Assembly: GCF_001661495.1 (NCBI RefSeq)
Contig: NZ_BDDT01000021.1
Coordinates: 1-51,124 of the forward strand
Reading direction: 5' to 3'
Length of the DNA stretch: 51,124 nt
Source: Pseudoalteromonas prydzensis
GTDB taxonomy: Bacteria > Pseudomonadota > Gammaproteobacteria > Enterobacterales > Alteromonadaceae
The stretch's first letter is position 1, and each line of letters opens with the position of its first letter. A program made the position numbers and the translations under genes. The notes under the pieces were generated by a model, which saw nothing but the letters and a program-made list of their open reading frames with translations, searched no databases and was not told the DNA's origin. Positions 25,414 through 33,790 of the stretch are shown one piece after another.

Positions 25414-25826
25414 TGAATAGTTATTTTATTATGTTTGTACTGCTGAACCTCTTCGTTTTACAGCTCTCGTATAACTACACAGATATAAAACATAGGAATA
25501 CATAAAACACGCCATAATTTTAGTTTGCTTTATGTTCAAAAACTGATTAACATGCGCTCGTTCAATTGTTCAGCACTTACCCTAAGTGTTGGATTCATCA
25601 ACTAACTGTGAAGGAGAAAATACTATGACAATGACATCAACATCCTTTGCAGGTCTTATCCGATAAGAAACTTGTTACTTAAACACGCTGTTATATATTA
25701 AGTACATTTAGGTAAACATCGCGTTTAAATACGTTCCTTTCGTTTGATTTCAAAATAGATCCAGACCTGCCAATTCGTATTTCGTTTTAATCCTATTTTT
25801 CTAACAAAGAAAAAGGAATTGGTGTT
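25414..25826. other. Upstream region of the rtcB2 operon
   Basis: 413 bp with no full gene. It contains the short frame at 25625-25666. I looked for a sigma-54 promoter (TGGC-N8-TTGC) like that of the facing rtc operon and found none, so this operon is probably controlled differently. Confidence 0.4.
25625..25666 (+). CDS. Possible 13-residue leader peptide upstream of rtcB2
   Basis: An ATG preceded by an excellent ribosome binding site (AAGGAGAAAATACT) opens a 13-codon frame, MTMTSTSFAGLIR. It lies about 160 bp before rtcB2. It may be a regulatory leader peptide or the leftover start of a deleted gene; the strong initiation signal is the only evidence. Confidence 0.35.
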   Translation: MTMTSTSFAGLIR

Positions 25827-27017
25827 ATGGACAAATCCGTCCAAAAAATAACTGAAAAAGTTAGCCTTATTGCGTCTGCTGATACGTGGATTGAAGGGCT
25901 GGCAATACAGCAACTGATCAAAACATCAGAGCTAAATGGTATGCAACGTATTGCGGGCATGCCTGATTTACACCCAGGTAGAGGGTATCCCATCGGGGCT
26001 GCATTTTTTACTACTAACAAAATTTACCCTGCATTAGTGGGTAACGATATTGGCTGCGGTATGGCGCTGTGGCAAACCACAGTCAAAGTAGCAAAAGTAA
26101 ATTTGGATAAACTAGCCAAAAAGTTTACAGATATTGAGCTGCCACTCGACGAAAGTTGGTTCTCAATCATAGAAAGTAGCAAAGCGGCAAAAAATATTAC
26201 GACCAAGGGTTATGATAGTGCCTTGGGCACCATTGGTGGAGGTAATCATTTTGCCGAGTTTCAAGCGATTGATGAGATATTCAATCAAAGTGCTTTAGAT
26301 GAGTTAGGGCTAAGTAAAAAGCATCTTCAATTATTGGTTCATTCAGGCTCGCGCGGGTTAGGGCAATCAATATTGGTTGAACATATAGCGGGTCATAATC
26401 ACAATGGCTTATGTGAAGGTGATGCTGACTTTAAAGATTACATGAGTAAGCATGATGAAGCGGTGCGCTTTGCAGAGCTTAATCGTGAGTTGATTGCTAA
26501 GCGGTTTTTAGAGGCTATACGAGCCAATGGTGAGTGTACCTTAGATATTAACCATAATTTAGTATCGGCTAAAAATATTAATGGTTGCGATGGCTGGTTA
26601 CACAGAAAAGGTGCAACACCGAGTGATAAAGGTTATGTAGTGATCCCTGGTTCTCGTGGTGATTACAGTTATCTTGTAAAACCAGTATTTACAGCGTTGA
26701 GTGATAATGATCTAGCTGTGCAGGAAAGTATCAATAGCAGTTTATTTTCACTTGCGCACGGCGCGGGGCGTAAATGGCAACGTGGTGAATGCCATGGCCG
26801 ATTAGGCCATAAATATAAGCGCGAAGATTTATACCGTACAGCGTTAGGTAGCAGAGTTATTTGTGGTAATAAAGAATTGCTATACGACGAAGCACCCCAA
26901 GCGTACAAAAAATGTGAAACGGTTATAAGTGACATGGTTGATGCAGGGTTAATAGAAGTGGTCGCTAAGTTACGGCCAGTTTTAACCTTCAAAACAAATG
27001 GAGGTTGCTCATCATGA
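25827..27017 (+). CDS. RtcB2-type RNA ligase
   Basis: 396 residues of the RtcB family, which joins 2',3'-cyclic or 3'-phosphate ends to 5'-OH ends using GTP and manganese. Visible motifs: GNDIGCGMA with the metal-binding Cys, GTIGGGNHFAEF, VHSGSRGLG and SLAHGAGRKWQR with the His that is guanylylated. It is shorter and divergent from the second RtcB in the window and is followed by prfH, with overlapping ATGA. In the known RtcB2-PrfH pair, PrfH releases ribosomes broken at the decoding centre and RtcB2 reseals the 16S rRNA. The same role is inferred here. Confidence 0.92.
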   Translation: MDKSVQKITEKVSLIASADTWIEGLAIQQLIKTSELNGMQRIAGMPDLHPGRGYPIGAAFFTTNKIYPALVGNDIGCGMALWQTTVKVAKVNLDKLAKKFTDIELPLDESWFSIIESSKAAKNITTKGYDSALGTIGGGNHFAEFQAIDEIFNQSALDELGLSKKHLQLLVHSGSRGLGQSILVEHIAGHNHNGLCEGDADFKDYMSKHDEAVRFAELNRELIAKRFLEAIRANGECTLDINHNLVSAKNINGCDGWLHRKGATPSDKGYVVIPGSRGDYSYLVKPVFTALSDNDLAVQESINSSLFSLAHGAGRKWQRGECHGRLGHKYKREDLYRTALGSRVICGNKELLYDEAPQAYKKCETVISDMVDAGLIEVVAKLRPVLTFKTNGGCSS

Positions 27018-27670
27018 TATTACTGCAATTATCAGCAGGACAAGGACCTATTGAGTGCTGTAAAGCCGTAAGTTTAGCGTTAAAAATGATTAAAAAACAA
27101 TGCCTCGAACAAAGCATAAAGCTTGAGGTTGTTGAGGCCATTAGCGCAACAGAACGAGATTGTTTAAAGTCGGTTTTACTGCAACTTGATTCAACAGCCA
27201 ATAGCGAGGCTAAGCAATTAGCTCAGTCATGGCAAGGTGCGATGTTGTGGGTATGTCAAAGCCAGTATCGGCCTAAGCATAAACGCAAAAATTGGTTTTT
27301 TAGCGGGCAACTGTACGACATTGATGAAAGTAAGCTTGAGCAAGGCGTAACTTTTCAAACATGTCGCGCGTCTGGCGCTGGCGGCCAACATGTTAATACC
27401 ACTGATTCAGCAGTCAGAGCCACCCACACAGCAACGGGTATTTCGGTACGTGTTGAGAGTGAGCGTAGTCAGCATGCCAATAAGCGCTTAGCAAGTGTGT
27501 TGTTGTTTCAAAAACTAGAGCAACTAGCATTAGACAAAATGGCTCAGCAAGAAACAGTACGTTGGCAACAGCACTGGGAAGTTGAACGTGGTAATCCTGT
27601 AAAAACATTCATAGGTGAAAAGTTTGCTTTAAACCATGACTGCTCAGTTAATGAAGGAGTATATAATTAA
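27014..27670 (+). CDS. prfH: PrfH, release-factor homologue for damaged ribosomes
   Basis: About 218 residues from the ATG overlapping the rtcB2 stop. The RF-like catalytic domain has the GGQ tripeptide in GAGGQHVNTTDSAVRATH (about residues 123-125 for Gly-Gly-Gln), which triggers peptidyl-tRNA hydrolysis. The N-terminal part lacks the stop-codon reading domain of RF1/RF2, as usual for PrfH. It ends with a basic and aromatic tail. Its stop overlaps the next gene's start by one base. Confidence 0.93.
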   Translation: MILLQLSAGQGPIECCKAVSLALKMIKKQCLEQSIKLEVVEAISATERDCLKSVLLQLDSTANSEAKQLAQSWQGAMLWVCQSQYRPKHKRKNWFFSGQLYDIDESKLEQGVTFQTCRASGAGGQHVNTTDSAVRATHTATGISVRVESERSQHANKRLASVLLFQKLEQLALDKMAQQETVRWQQHWEVERGNPVKTFIGEKFALNHDCSVNEGVYN

Positions 27671-28014
27671 TGAAGGAACATAGCGTAACAAATGTGCTGT
27701 TTATATGTAGTCGCAATCAATGGCGAAGCCCAACGGGTGAACAAGTATGGAAAAACCACCCAGAGCTCGCTGTTAGCTCAGCAGGCACCAGTCCTAATGC
27801 AAAGAGAACGGTGAATGCCAAAATGATGCAATGGGCTGATGTTATATTTGTTATGGAGCAAAAACACAAAAATAGACTTAAAGCGCAATTTGGACATTTA
27901 TCAACGTATAAAGATATTCAAGTATTAGATATTGCTGATGAATATCAATATATGGATAACGAGTTAGTAAGCATTATAAAACAAAACGTTGGTAGCTATT
28001 TAGCGCTAATGTAA
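27670..28014 (+). CDS. Small low-molecular-weight phosphatase-like protein in the RNA-repair operon
   Basis: 114 residues, shorter than usual LMW tyrosine phosphatases (about 150). The P-loop is CSRNQWRSPT with Cys13 and Arg19 in the C-x5-R spacing. The Asp-Pro general-acid motif near the C-terminus is not evident; IADEYQYMDNEL is the nearest. Its start overlaps prfH by one base. The context suggests it removes a phosphate from a nucleic-acid end or an intermediate rather than from a protein, but that is inference. Confidence 0.75.
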   Translation: MKEHSVTNVLFICSRNQWRSPTGEQVWKNHPELAVSSAGTSPNAKRTVNAKMMQWADVIFVMEQKHKNRLKAQFGHLSTYKDIQVLDIADEYQYMDNELVSIIKQNVGSYLALM

Positions 28015-28165
28015 ATTGAAGTAAGAGGGTAGAACAATGTAATTCCATCTCAGCACTGCATGTTTAACTTTTGTCTTTTCAGTATTGAAAGGGCAGTCAT
28101 ACGGTGCTTATAACTATTAGAAATTGAATTTAACAGTCAATCATAATATTTAAAATTGGAATTAC

Positions 28166-28810
28166 ATGATGAAAATTAAATACCCTCGCACCCCACATTT
28201 ACCTTGGTCACCGGGTGCAACAGATGATGATATACACCAAGGTAATTTAAGCTGCTTTGCAAATAAGCAAGTCGTTGTTACTGAAAAAATGGATGGTGAA
28301 AATACGACTCTTTACAGTGACTTTGTACATGCTCGTTCGATTGATAGTCGTTTTCACCCATCAAGAACATGGGTAAAAGCATTGCAAGCTGAACTTGGCT
28401 ACAAAATTCCGCAAGGGTGGCGTATCTGTGGCGAAAACCTATATGCAAGGCATTCGATTAGCTATGAATCATTAGCTAGTTATTTTATGGCGTTTTCGCT
28501 ATGGAACGAAAACAACGAATGCTTAAGCTGGCAAGACTGCAAACAGTTTTTTGCACAATTAGGGCTGACCACTCCAAACGAGTTGTATGTTGGCTTATGG
28601 TGTGAAAAAACAATAAAAGACATAGTATTGGATACTCAATACCAAGAAGGCTATGTGGTTAGGCTTGCTGATGGCTTTCATTATTCACAGTTCAAAGAAA
28701 GTGTCGCGAAGTGGGTGAGAAGCAACCATGTGATCACCGATAAGCATTGGATGCATGCTGACGTGATCCCTAATGGGTTAAGCACTAAAAATACAAAAAA
28801 GGGAGGTTAA
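28166..28810 (+). CDS. ATP-dependent RNA ligase family protein
   Basis: 214 residues. Nucleotidyltransferase motifs are visible: motif I VTEKMDGENTT (Lys41 is the adenylylated residue), motif III-like RICGENLYARHSI, motif IV EGYVVR and motif V SVAKWVR. This matches the small Rnl-type ligases that join 3'-OH and 5'-phosphate RNA ends. The next gene, two bases on, is a kinase that can prepare the 5'-phosphate. A 151-bp gap without gene separates it from the phosphatase gene, so it may have its own promoter. Confidence 0.9.
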   Translation: MMKIKYPRTPHLPWSPGATDDDIHQGNLSCFANKQVVVTEKMDGENTTLYSDFVHARSIDSRFHPSRTWVKALQAELGYKIPQGWRICGENLYARHSISYESLASYFMAFSLWNENNECLSWQDCKQFFAQLGLTTPNELYVGLWCEKTIKDIVLDTQYQEGYVVRLADGFHYSQFKESVAKWVRSNHVITDKHWMHADVIPNGLSTKNTKKGG

Positions 28811-28811
28811 G

Positions 28812-30077
28812 ATGAAAAAATTAGCCACTTGGTTAGACAGTTTAGCTTTAAATCATTCACCAGATTTTGCTGAGTGTGTAGAGTATTTGGGAGATGTGTT
28901 CTCTTTACTGTATCAGTTTGCTGACACTGAGCAAGACAGCATCTGGCATGCTGAAGGTGATGTTGCCATTCATACTGATATGGTGTTGAGTCAATTGTAT
29001 GAAATACTAGTCAATGATGCTGAACATATAAAAGGCGCTCAAAGGCAGGTATTGATCTTATCTGCTTTATTGCATGATATTGCCAAGCCAATAACTACAA
29101 AGCGCAAACAGATAGAAGGTGTTGAACGTGTAGTTGCACCAAAACATGAGGAGGTAGGTGCAAATTATTTAGCGATTAAATTACTTGAGCTACCCCTTGA
29201 GTATAAAGCTATTAATACCATTACAGGATTAGTGGGGTTTCATCAAATGCCAAAACGTTTGGTGATCAAAAACCAAAGTTACAGTGATTACCTGCATCTT
29301 TCTTTAAATGCTAATTTAGAGTTACTTTATTGGCTTGAATTAGCCGATATGAAAGGGCGAAAATGCACAGATCTAGCCCAACAAATTGATTTGTTGGAGC
29401 AGTTTAAAATGTTTGCGCAAGAGTATGAATTGTGGGACGAGAGTAAGGCAACTCACTCAATTTTAAAACCTATTCAAGTCAAACCTTCACGTGCAGAACA
29501 AACGTATTTAAATGGCTATGCTATTCGTCAGCTGGCAAATGGTCAAATTAGTATGGTTGAAGAAGCCCTAGCGAAAAATTATCAAGGTGCTTTAGAGTAC
29601 AGCCATCTTTATGTGATGTGTGGCATTAGCGGCAGTGGTAAATCTACTTGGATTGCACAAAACCTAATAGGATTTGAAGTTATTTCATTAGATGATATTC
29701 GTGAAGAGCTAAATGGGAAAAGGCATTGCCAAAAAAATCGAGGGCAGATGTTACAGTTAGCTAAATCGCGATTAAAAACGGCATTAGCAAATAAGCAAAA
29801 TATTGTCTGGGATGCGACTAATTTTCGTAAAGACTTTAGGCAAATTATTTGTGATCTTGGGCTAAATTACGGCGCTTTAATTACGATTGTTGCTCTGCAA
29901 GTTAAAGAAAGCACACTACGTAGTCAAAACAAAAGTAGAAAGCATAATGTGGGTGATGACGTTATTACTAGTCAGTTAAATAACTTTGAGTGGCCTTCAG
30001 TTACTGAAGGTCACAGAATGCTTATTATTGGCGAAAAAGGAGTAATTTTGTCTGAATACGGCTCCTTTTTTTATTAA
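28812..30077 (+). CDS. HD-domain and polynucleotide kinase fusion
   Basis: 421 residues in two parts. The N-terminal half is an HD phosphohydrolase-like domain: His54 in HTDMVL and His88-Asp89 in ALLHDIAKP. The C-terminal half has a P-loop, GISGSGKS (271-278), then SLDDIREEL and VWDATNFRKDFR, as in T4-Pnkp-type kinases. The pair can phosphorylate a 5'-OH and perhaps hydrolyse a 3' or 2',3'-cyclic phosphate, feeding the adjacent RNA ligase. This resembles phage T4 Pnkp/Rnl1 repair of cleaved tRNA. Last gene of the rightward operon. Confidence 0.88.
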   Translation: MKKLATWLDSLALNHSPDFAECVEYLGDVFSLLYQFADTEQDSIWHAEGDVAIHTDMVLSQLYEILVNDAEHIKGAQRQVLILSALLHDIAKPITTKRKQIEGVERVVAPKHEEVGANYLAIKLLELPLEYKAINTITGLVGFHQMPKRLVIKNQSYSDYLHLSLNANLELLYWLELADMKGRKCTDLAQQIDLLEQFKMFAQEYELWDESKATHSILKPIQVKPSRAEQTYLNGYAIRQLANGQISMVEEALAKNYQGALEYSHLYVMCGISGSGKSTWIAQNLIGFEVISLDDIREELNGKRHCQKNRGQMLQLAKSRLKTALANKQNIVWDATNFRKDFRQIICDLGLNYGALITIVALQVKESTLRSQNKSRKHNVGDDVITSQLNNFEWPSVTEGHRMLIIGEKGVILSEYGSFFY

Positions 30078-30091
30078 ATTAATTTATTGAA

Positions 30092-30122
30092 TAAAGTAGG
30101 CTGGAAATACTAGCCTACTTAT
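30092..30122. terminator. Shared terminator of the two convergent RNA-repair operons
   Basis: AAAGTAGGCT and AGCCTACTT form a 9-bp stem with loop, with A/T runs on both sides, 15 bp after the plus-strand operon ends. The stop codon of the minus-strand gene lies within the stem. Confidence 0.7.
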
Positions 30123-30954
30123 TTATAGTGATGACATTTTCTCGTCTTTTTAATTTTAAGTTATAGTTTTTTAGCTTTTTACCATTAGAGGAGATAGTGA
30201 TGTAACCTTGAAGTTCACATGTGTCATAAGCACTATTATCAATTGAAGATAAAATATCAGCAGTAGCATATATCGATGCTGTATTTTTAGTGACGAAGTC
30301 TAGTTTATTCAGTTCAACTCCATCACACCAAAGATCCCTAGTTTTAGGGTTAATTGAAAGATAACTTCCTAAAAACCATTCTATATCCGATGGTAAAAAT
30401 CCAAGGCTAGTAGAATCAGTTAAGCCTTTTTCAATAACGTAAAGCCCAGCGGCTATTATTCTTTCGTGACGTCTTACATCGTTTTTTAATATGCGTTGGC
30501 AAGTAAATCTACGCTGTAAACTTTTTGAACAATACTTCAAAAACTCTACGTTGGGATCCGGCTCTAAAGTAGTTTCACGAACAACTTTATCCTCTAAAAT
30601 AACCTCTAATTTAAGATCCGAAACAGTGTATTGTTTATAACCATTGTATTCACTATCTAATATTACTTTTGGCAATAGCCCAACAAGCTTTTCCTCTGGT
30701 AACCCAATAAGCGGCTCACCATAAATACAAAAGTCGCTAGATGTGATTTTTATACGATTTAGCCTAAATTCATAGAATGAATCGAATTCAAGCTGTAAAC
30801 CTAGTGTGTCATAACACCAAACTTCATGTATGGAATCATCTTCTTTAGCAGTCTGTTTTTTTGTTTGTTTTGGTTTACCAATAATTGATTGAACGTCTAT
30901 TTGACTCATACCGAAAGTAATATTGCCAATACCGAATAAAGGATAAATTTTCAT
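30115..30954 (-). CDS. Unknown protein at the end of the rtc operon (279 aa)
   Basis: No family recognised with confidence. The N-terminus FGIGNITFGMSQIDVQSIIGKP resembles the short module found at the start of various immunity-like and BamE-like proteins. The remainder is soluble and has several Cys. It is the last gene of the leftward RNA-repair transcript, 94 bp after the methyltransferase gene, but could be independent. No link to RNA repair can be shown from sequence. Confidence 0.55.
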   Translation of the reverse strand: MKIYPLFGIGNITFGMSQIDVQSIIGKPKQTKKQTAKEDDSIHEVWCYDTLGLQLEFDSFYEFRLNRIKITSSDFCIYGEPLIGLPEEKLVGLLPKVILDSEYNGYKQYTVSDLKLEVILEDKVVRETTLEPDPNVEFLKYCSKSLQRRFTCQRILKNDVRRHERIIAAGLYVIEKGLTDSTSLGFLPSDIEWFLGSYLSINPKTRDLWCDGVELNKLDFVTKNTASIYATADILSSIDNSAYDTCELQGYITISSNGKKLKNYNLKLKRRENVITINK

Positions 30955-31048
30955 TTTAATTTAGCTAGGTGCTAAAGAAAGTTTTTTAAGATAAACCAAT
31001 TTACCATTTAACTTTTTATTATCAATAGAAATTACGATTTAGACATTG

Positions 31049-31639
31049 CTAGGGTTTTCTATGGGCCCGTTTATATTTAGCTTGATATTCGCGGCGCTGC
31101 TTTGTGATTTCATAAAAAACTATGCCGGTAGTCGTTGCTAAATTTAGGCTCTCAATCATACCGAACATGGGAATTGAAATACAAAACTCACTGTTATCTA
31201 CAACTGTATCACTTACACCTCGTGATTCGTTACCAAACCATACAGCTAACTTCGGTTGAGTATAATCCGCCTCATGAAGGATTTGATTTAGTTTACCCTT
31301 AATGTGTGGAGAGGTTATTACTGATACAAACCTATTTTTTTGCAGATGCGCAAAGCATTCTTCTGTACTATTAAAGCGTTTAACAAAAGTCCACTTTGAA
31401 GCTGAGACAGAGATTCTGGATAGTGATTTTCGCCCTCTTAATTCTTCCCAGTCATCAGACAAAGAATGTCGAGAATCAACAACATAAATCTTTTCAACAC
31501 CAAGCGCATTTGCATTACGAATGACTGCGCCTATATTTTTAATATCCATAGGATTTTCTAGAACCGCGATTAAATTTTTACATTGGTATGCTTTAATTTC
31601 ATCTGCTCTTTGGCGAATAGTACTCTTTGAATCATTCAT
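31049..31639 (-). CDS. SpoU/TrmH family RNA 2'-O-methyltransferase
   Basis: 196 residues. SpoU motifs: NPMDIKNIGAVIRNANALG (motif 1), LAVWFGNESRGVSD (motif 2) and SIPMFGMIESLNLATTTGIVFYE (motif 3 with the knot). The family methylates ribose 2'-OH, commonly G18 of tRNA. Its place in a repair operon suggests it marks repaired or tRNA-like RNAs, or blocks re-cleavage at the 2'-OH. The basic C-terminus (KRAHRKP) is suited to RNA binding. Confidence 0.9.
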   Translation of the reverse strand: MNDSKSTIRQRADEIKAYQCKNLIAVLENPMDIKNIGAVIRNANALGVEKIYVVDSRHSLSDDWEELRGRKSLSRISVSASKWTFVKRFNSTEECFAHLQKNRFVSVITSPHIKGKLNQILHEADYTQPKLAVWFGNESRGVSDTVVDNSEFCISIPMFGMIESLNLATTTGIVFYEITKQRREYQAKYKRAHRKP

Positions 31640-31688
31640 ATCTCAGTTCTCCTAAATGAGTCTAATGTTTATTTACTTTGAGTAATAC

Positions 31689-32507
31689 TTAGTTGGACTC
31701 AAGCACTTCAACAAAAAGTTGATTTAACACTTCAAAATCGACGTCTCTTGTTTCAAATTTTGATCTGTAGTTTTCGTGTCTCGTTAGTTCTGACTCAATA
31801 AACTCATTAATCACTGGCACGCTTTTAATATACTCTTTCTCTAAACTGACGCGTTTTGATGCCAGCAGTGCCGATATTGCCTCATTAAGTGGGGTATCAT
31901 CAGCTACTAACTTGCGTAAAGTATCGAATTCGATAGGTGCCGGCTCGTTATATTTTTTAAGCCACATAATTGCTAATAAAGGCCTTAAAACATAGAAATA
32001 CTTTTTCAGGGGGACTTGCTCTTTTTTAAGATATTCACGGAAATTGCCTTTAGCCATATGCAAGTAGTGATAAATTCCTCGTGTTGATGACGCGATAAGT
32101 GGCAGCAATTCGCGCGCTTTTGTTGCAAAGTGGTGGTCATCTACATACACAATGGGTGATTGTAGCCACTCGATAAACGCGGGGTTAGATTTATAAAATA
32201 ATTTTAGGGCTTTGCGAATATCCCAGCCGTTTATATCTATTTCATCGACGATTGGGTATTCAATCACGTCGCGTTTATCTTCAAGGTTTACTGCTAAATA
32301 CCAGTCTGTTGGGTGCGCGTAAATAAATCGCACGTCGTAATCGCTGTTAGGAGATTCAAACCCCCACGCTCTGCTACCTGACTCTATCGCGTAAAGTACC
32401 TTAACATTGTGCTCAGCTTCTGCGGCTTTTATTCTGCGTAGAATTTCAGTATGAATATCTTTGTTGATACGCTGATCTACTGTATTTTCTTGGTTATTTA
32501 TTTTCAT
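31689..32507 (-). CDS. RlaP-like nucleotidyltransferase of RNA-repair operons
   Basis: 272 residues. A polymerase-beta-type nucleotidyltransferase core, ESGSRAWGFESPNSDYDVRFIY, gives the GS and D-x-D motifs, and a long helical C-terminus follows. The same arrangement defines the RlaP/YcgL-like family (RNA ligase-associated predicted nucleotidyltransferase), which is enriched in rtc operons. The substrate is unknown; it might add a nucleotide to a damaged 3' end. The gene overlaps the upstream cca by 14 bp. Confidence 0.88.
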   Translation of the reverse strand: MKINNQENTVDQRINKDIHTEILRRIKAAEAEHNVKVLYAIESGSRAWGFESPNSDYDVRFIYAHPTDWYLAVNLEDKRDVIEYPIVDEIDINGWDIRKALKLFYKSNPAFIEWLQSPIVYVDDHHFATKARELLPLIASSTRGIYHYLHMAKGNFREYLKKEQVPLKKYFYVLRPLLAIMWLKKYNEPAPIEFDTLRKLVADDTPLNEAISALLASKRVSLEKEYIKSVPVINEFIESELTRHENYRSKFETRDVDFEVLNQLFVEVLESN

Positions 32508-33762
32508 AGTGTAACTCTTTATTTTTTAATTCGGTTAGGCAATTGCGTAAACAATTTATTTCCGCTTCTCGCATTGCTGCACCAATTAGCGGGCCGCTTT
32601 TACCTCTTGAAATGGCTTGTTGTACTATGGCTTTTCTGTCGAGTTGCCTTAATGCATTTAATAGTGACTGCGCTAATTGAAATTGTGGATAGTCTTTATT
32701 TACAAAGTCTTCGCCTCTACCTTGTGCATCACATAAACACGCTTGAAGAAACTGTAAAAAACGCTGTGGATGTTCAAGAGCATTCATTTTTTCAACGATA
32801 AACCTGTGTACTTTTTTAGGTGTTAGCTCAAATAATTTATGGCATCGAGTGTGGTTGTCACTTGTTAAAGCTGCCAGCGCTTTTAATTTATTCGGTACTT
32901 TTAAGCGCTCACAAAATTCATTTATCACCTTAATGCCTACTTGCTCATGACCATGTAAATTTCCATATTTTTGATAGCAGTAAGCTTTACCAAAGTCATG
33001 AGTAAGGGCGGTGAAACGTGTTTCAACATCAAAACCTAAATCAGCAGCTCGCTTTAGTACCAGCATGGTGTGAATGTAAACATCCCCCTCAGGGTGGTGG
33101 TTTTTAGGTTGAGGGATACCTTGCATCGCTTCAATTTCAGGAAATAGCCCTAAGCCATTAAGCGCTTGAAAAAATAACTGCGGGTGTTTCTCGTTCAATG
33201 CCTTTTCGGTTTCATTCCATACACGTTCGGGTACTAAGTTTGCAAGTTCGCCGCTTTCTTTTAGTTTGTTCATAAGCGCTTGAGTGTCTGGGTGTATTGA
33301 CCATTGCTCACCAAAGCGGGCAAGAAAGCGTGCAATCCGTAACACGCGCACGGGATCCTCTGCAAAAGCGGCGGTGGTGTGCCTGAGTATTTTGTTTTTT
33401 AAATCAGCTTGGCCATTAAAAGGATCGATAATATTGCCTTGATCATCCATCGCCATTGAATTAATAGTTAAATCCCGCCGAGCTAAATCTTCTTCTAACG
33501 TTACCGAGGTGCTGGCATCCACTGTAAAGCCAATATAGCCTTTGCCACTTTTTCGCTCAGTTCGGGCAAGGGCATATTCTTCTTTTGTTTTTGGGTGCAA
33601 AAAAACCGGGAAATCACTGCCAACAGGCTGATAACCTAATGCGATTAAGGTGGCAGGTGTTTCGCCTACTACAACATAATCTTTGTCTTTTGACTGATGG
33701 CCTAGTAATGAGTCTCTCACTGCTCCGCCGACTAAGTAGACTTTTTTAAGTTTATTATTCAT
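32494..33762 (-). CDS. cca: CCA-adding tRNA nucleotidyltransferase with HD domain
   Basis: 422 residues of the multifunctional gammaproteobacterial type. GGAVRDSLLG, DKDYVVVG and the EEDLARRDLTINSMA stretch form the head and neck; PVRVLRIARFLAR follows. The HD phosphohydrolase domain is marked by HTMLVLKRAADL and LTHDFGKAY. The enzyme adds or restores CCA on tRNA 3' ends and trims phosphates. Its position in this operon suggests an extra copy dedicated to repair or to the CCA-less tRNA-like RNAs upstream; a housekeeping copy elsewhere is expected but not visible here. Confidence 0.93.
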   Translation of the reverse strand: MNNKLKKVYLVGGAVRDSLLGHQSKDKDYVVVGETPATLIALGYQPVGSDFPVFLHPKTKEEYALARTERKSGKGYIGFTVDASTSVTLEEDLARRDLTINSMAMDDQGNIIDPFNGQADLKNKILRHTTAAFAEDPVRVLRIARFLARFGEQWSIHPDTQALMNKLKESGELANLVPERVWNETEKALNEKHPQLFFQALNGLGLFPEIEAMQGIPQPKNHHPEGDVYIHTMLVLKRAADLGFDVETRFTALTHDFGKAYCYQKYGNLHGHEQVGIKVINEFCERLKVPNKLKALAALTSDNHTRCHKLFELTPKKVHRFIVEKMNALEHPQRFLQFLQACLCDAQGRGEDFVNKDYPQFQLAQSLLNALRQLDRKAIVQQAISRGKSGPLIGAAMREAEINCLRNCLTELKNKELHYENK

Positions 33763-33790
33763 TACTTTACCGCTGTATTTTTAATCCTGC

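Noticed and set aside
25414..25826. Sigma-54 promoter or tRNA-like sequence upstream of rtcB2
   Set aside because: No TGGC-N8-TTGC pattern and no D/T-arm pair were found there.
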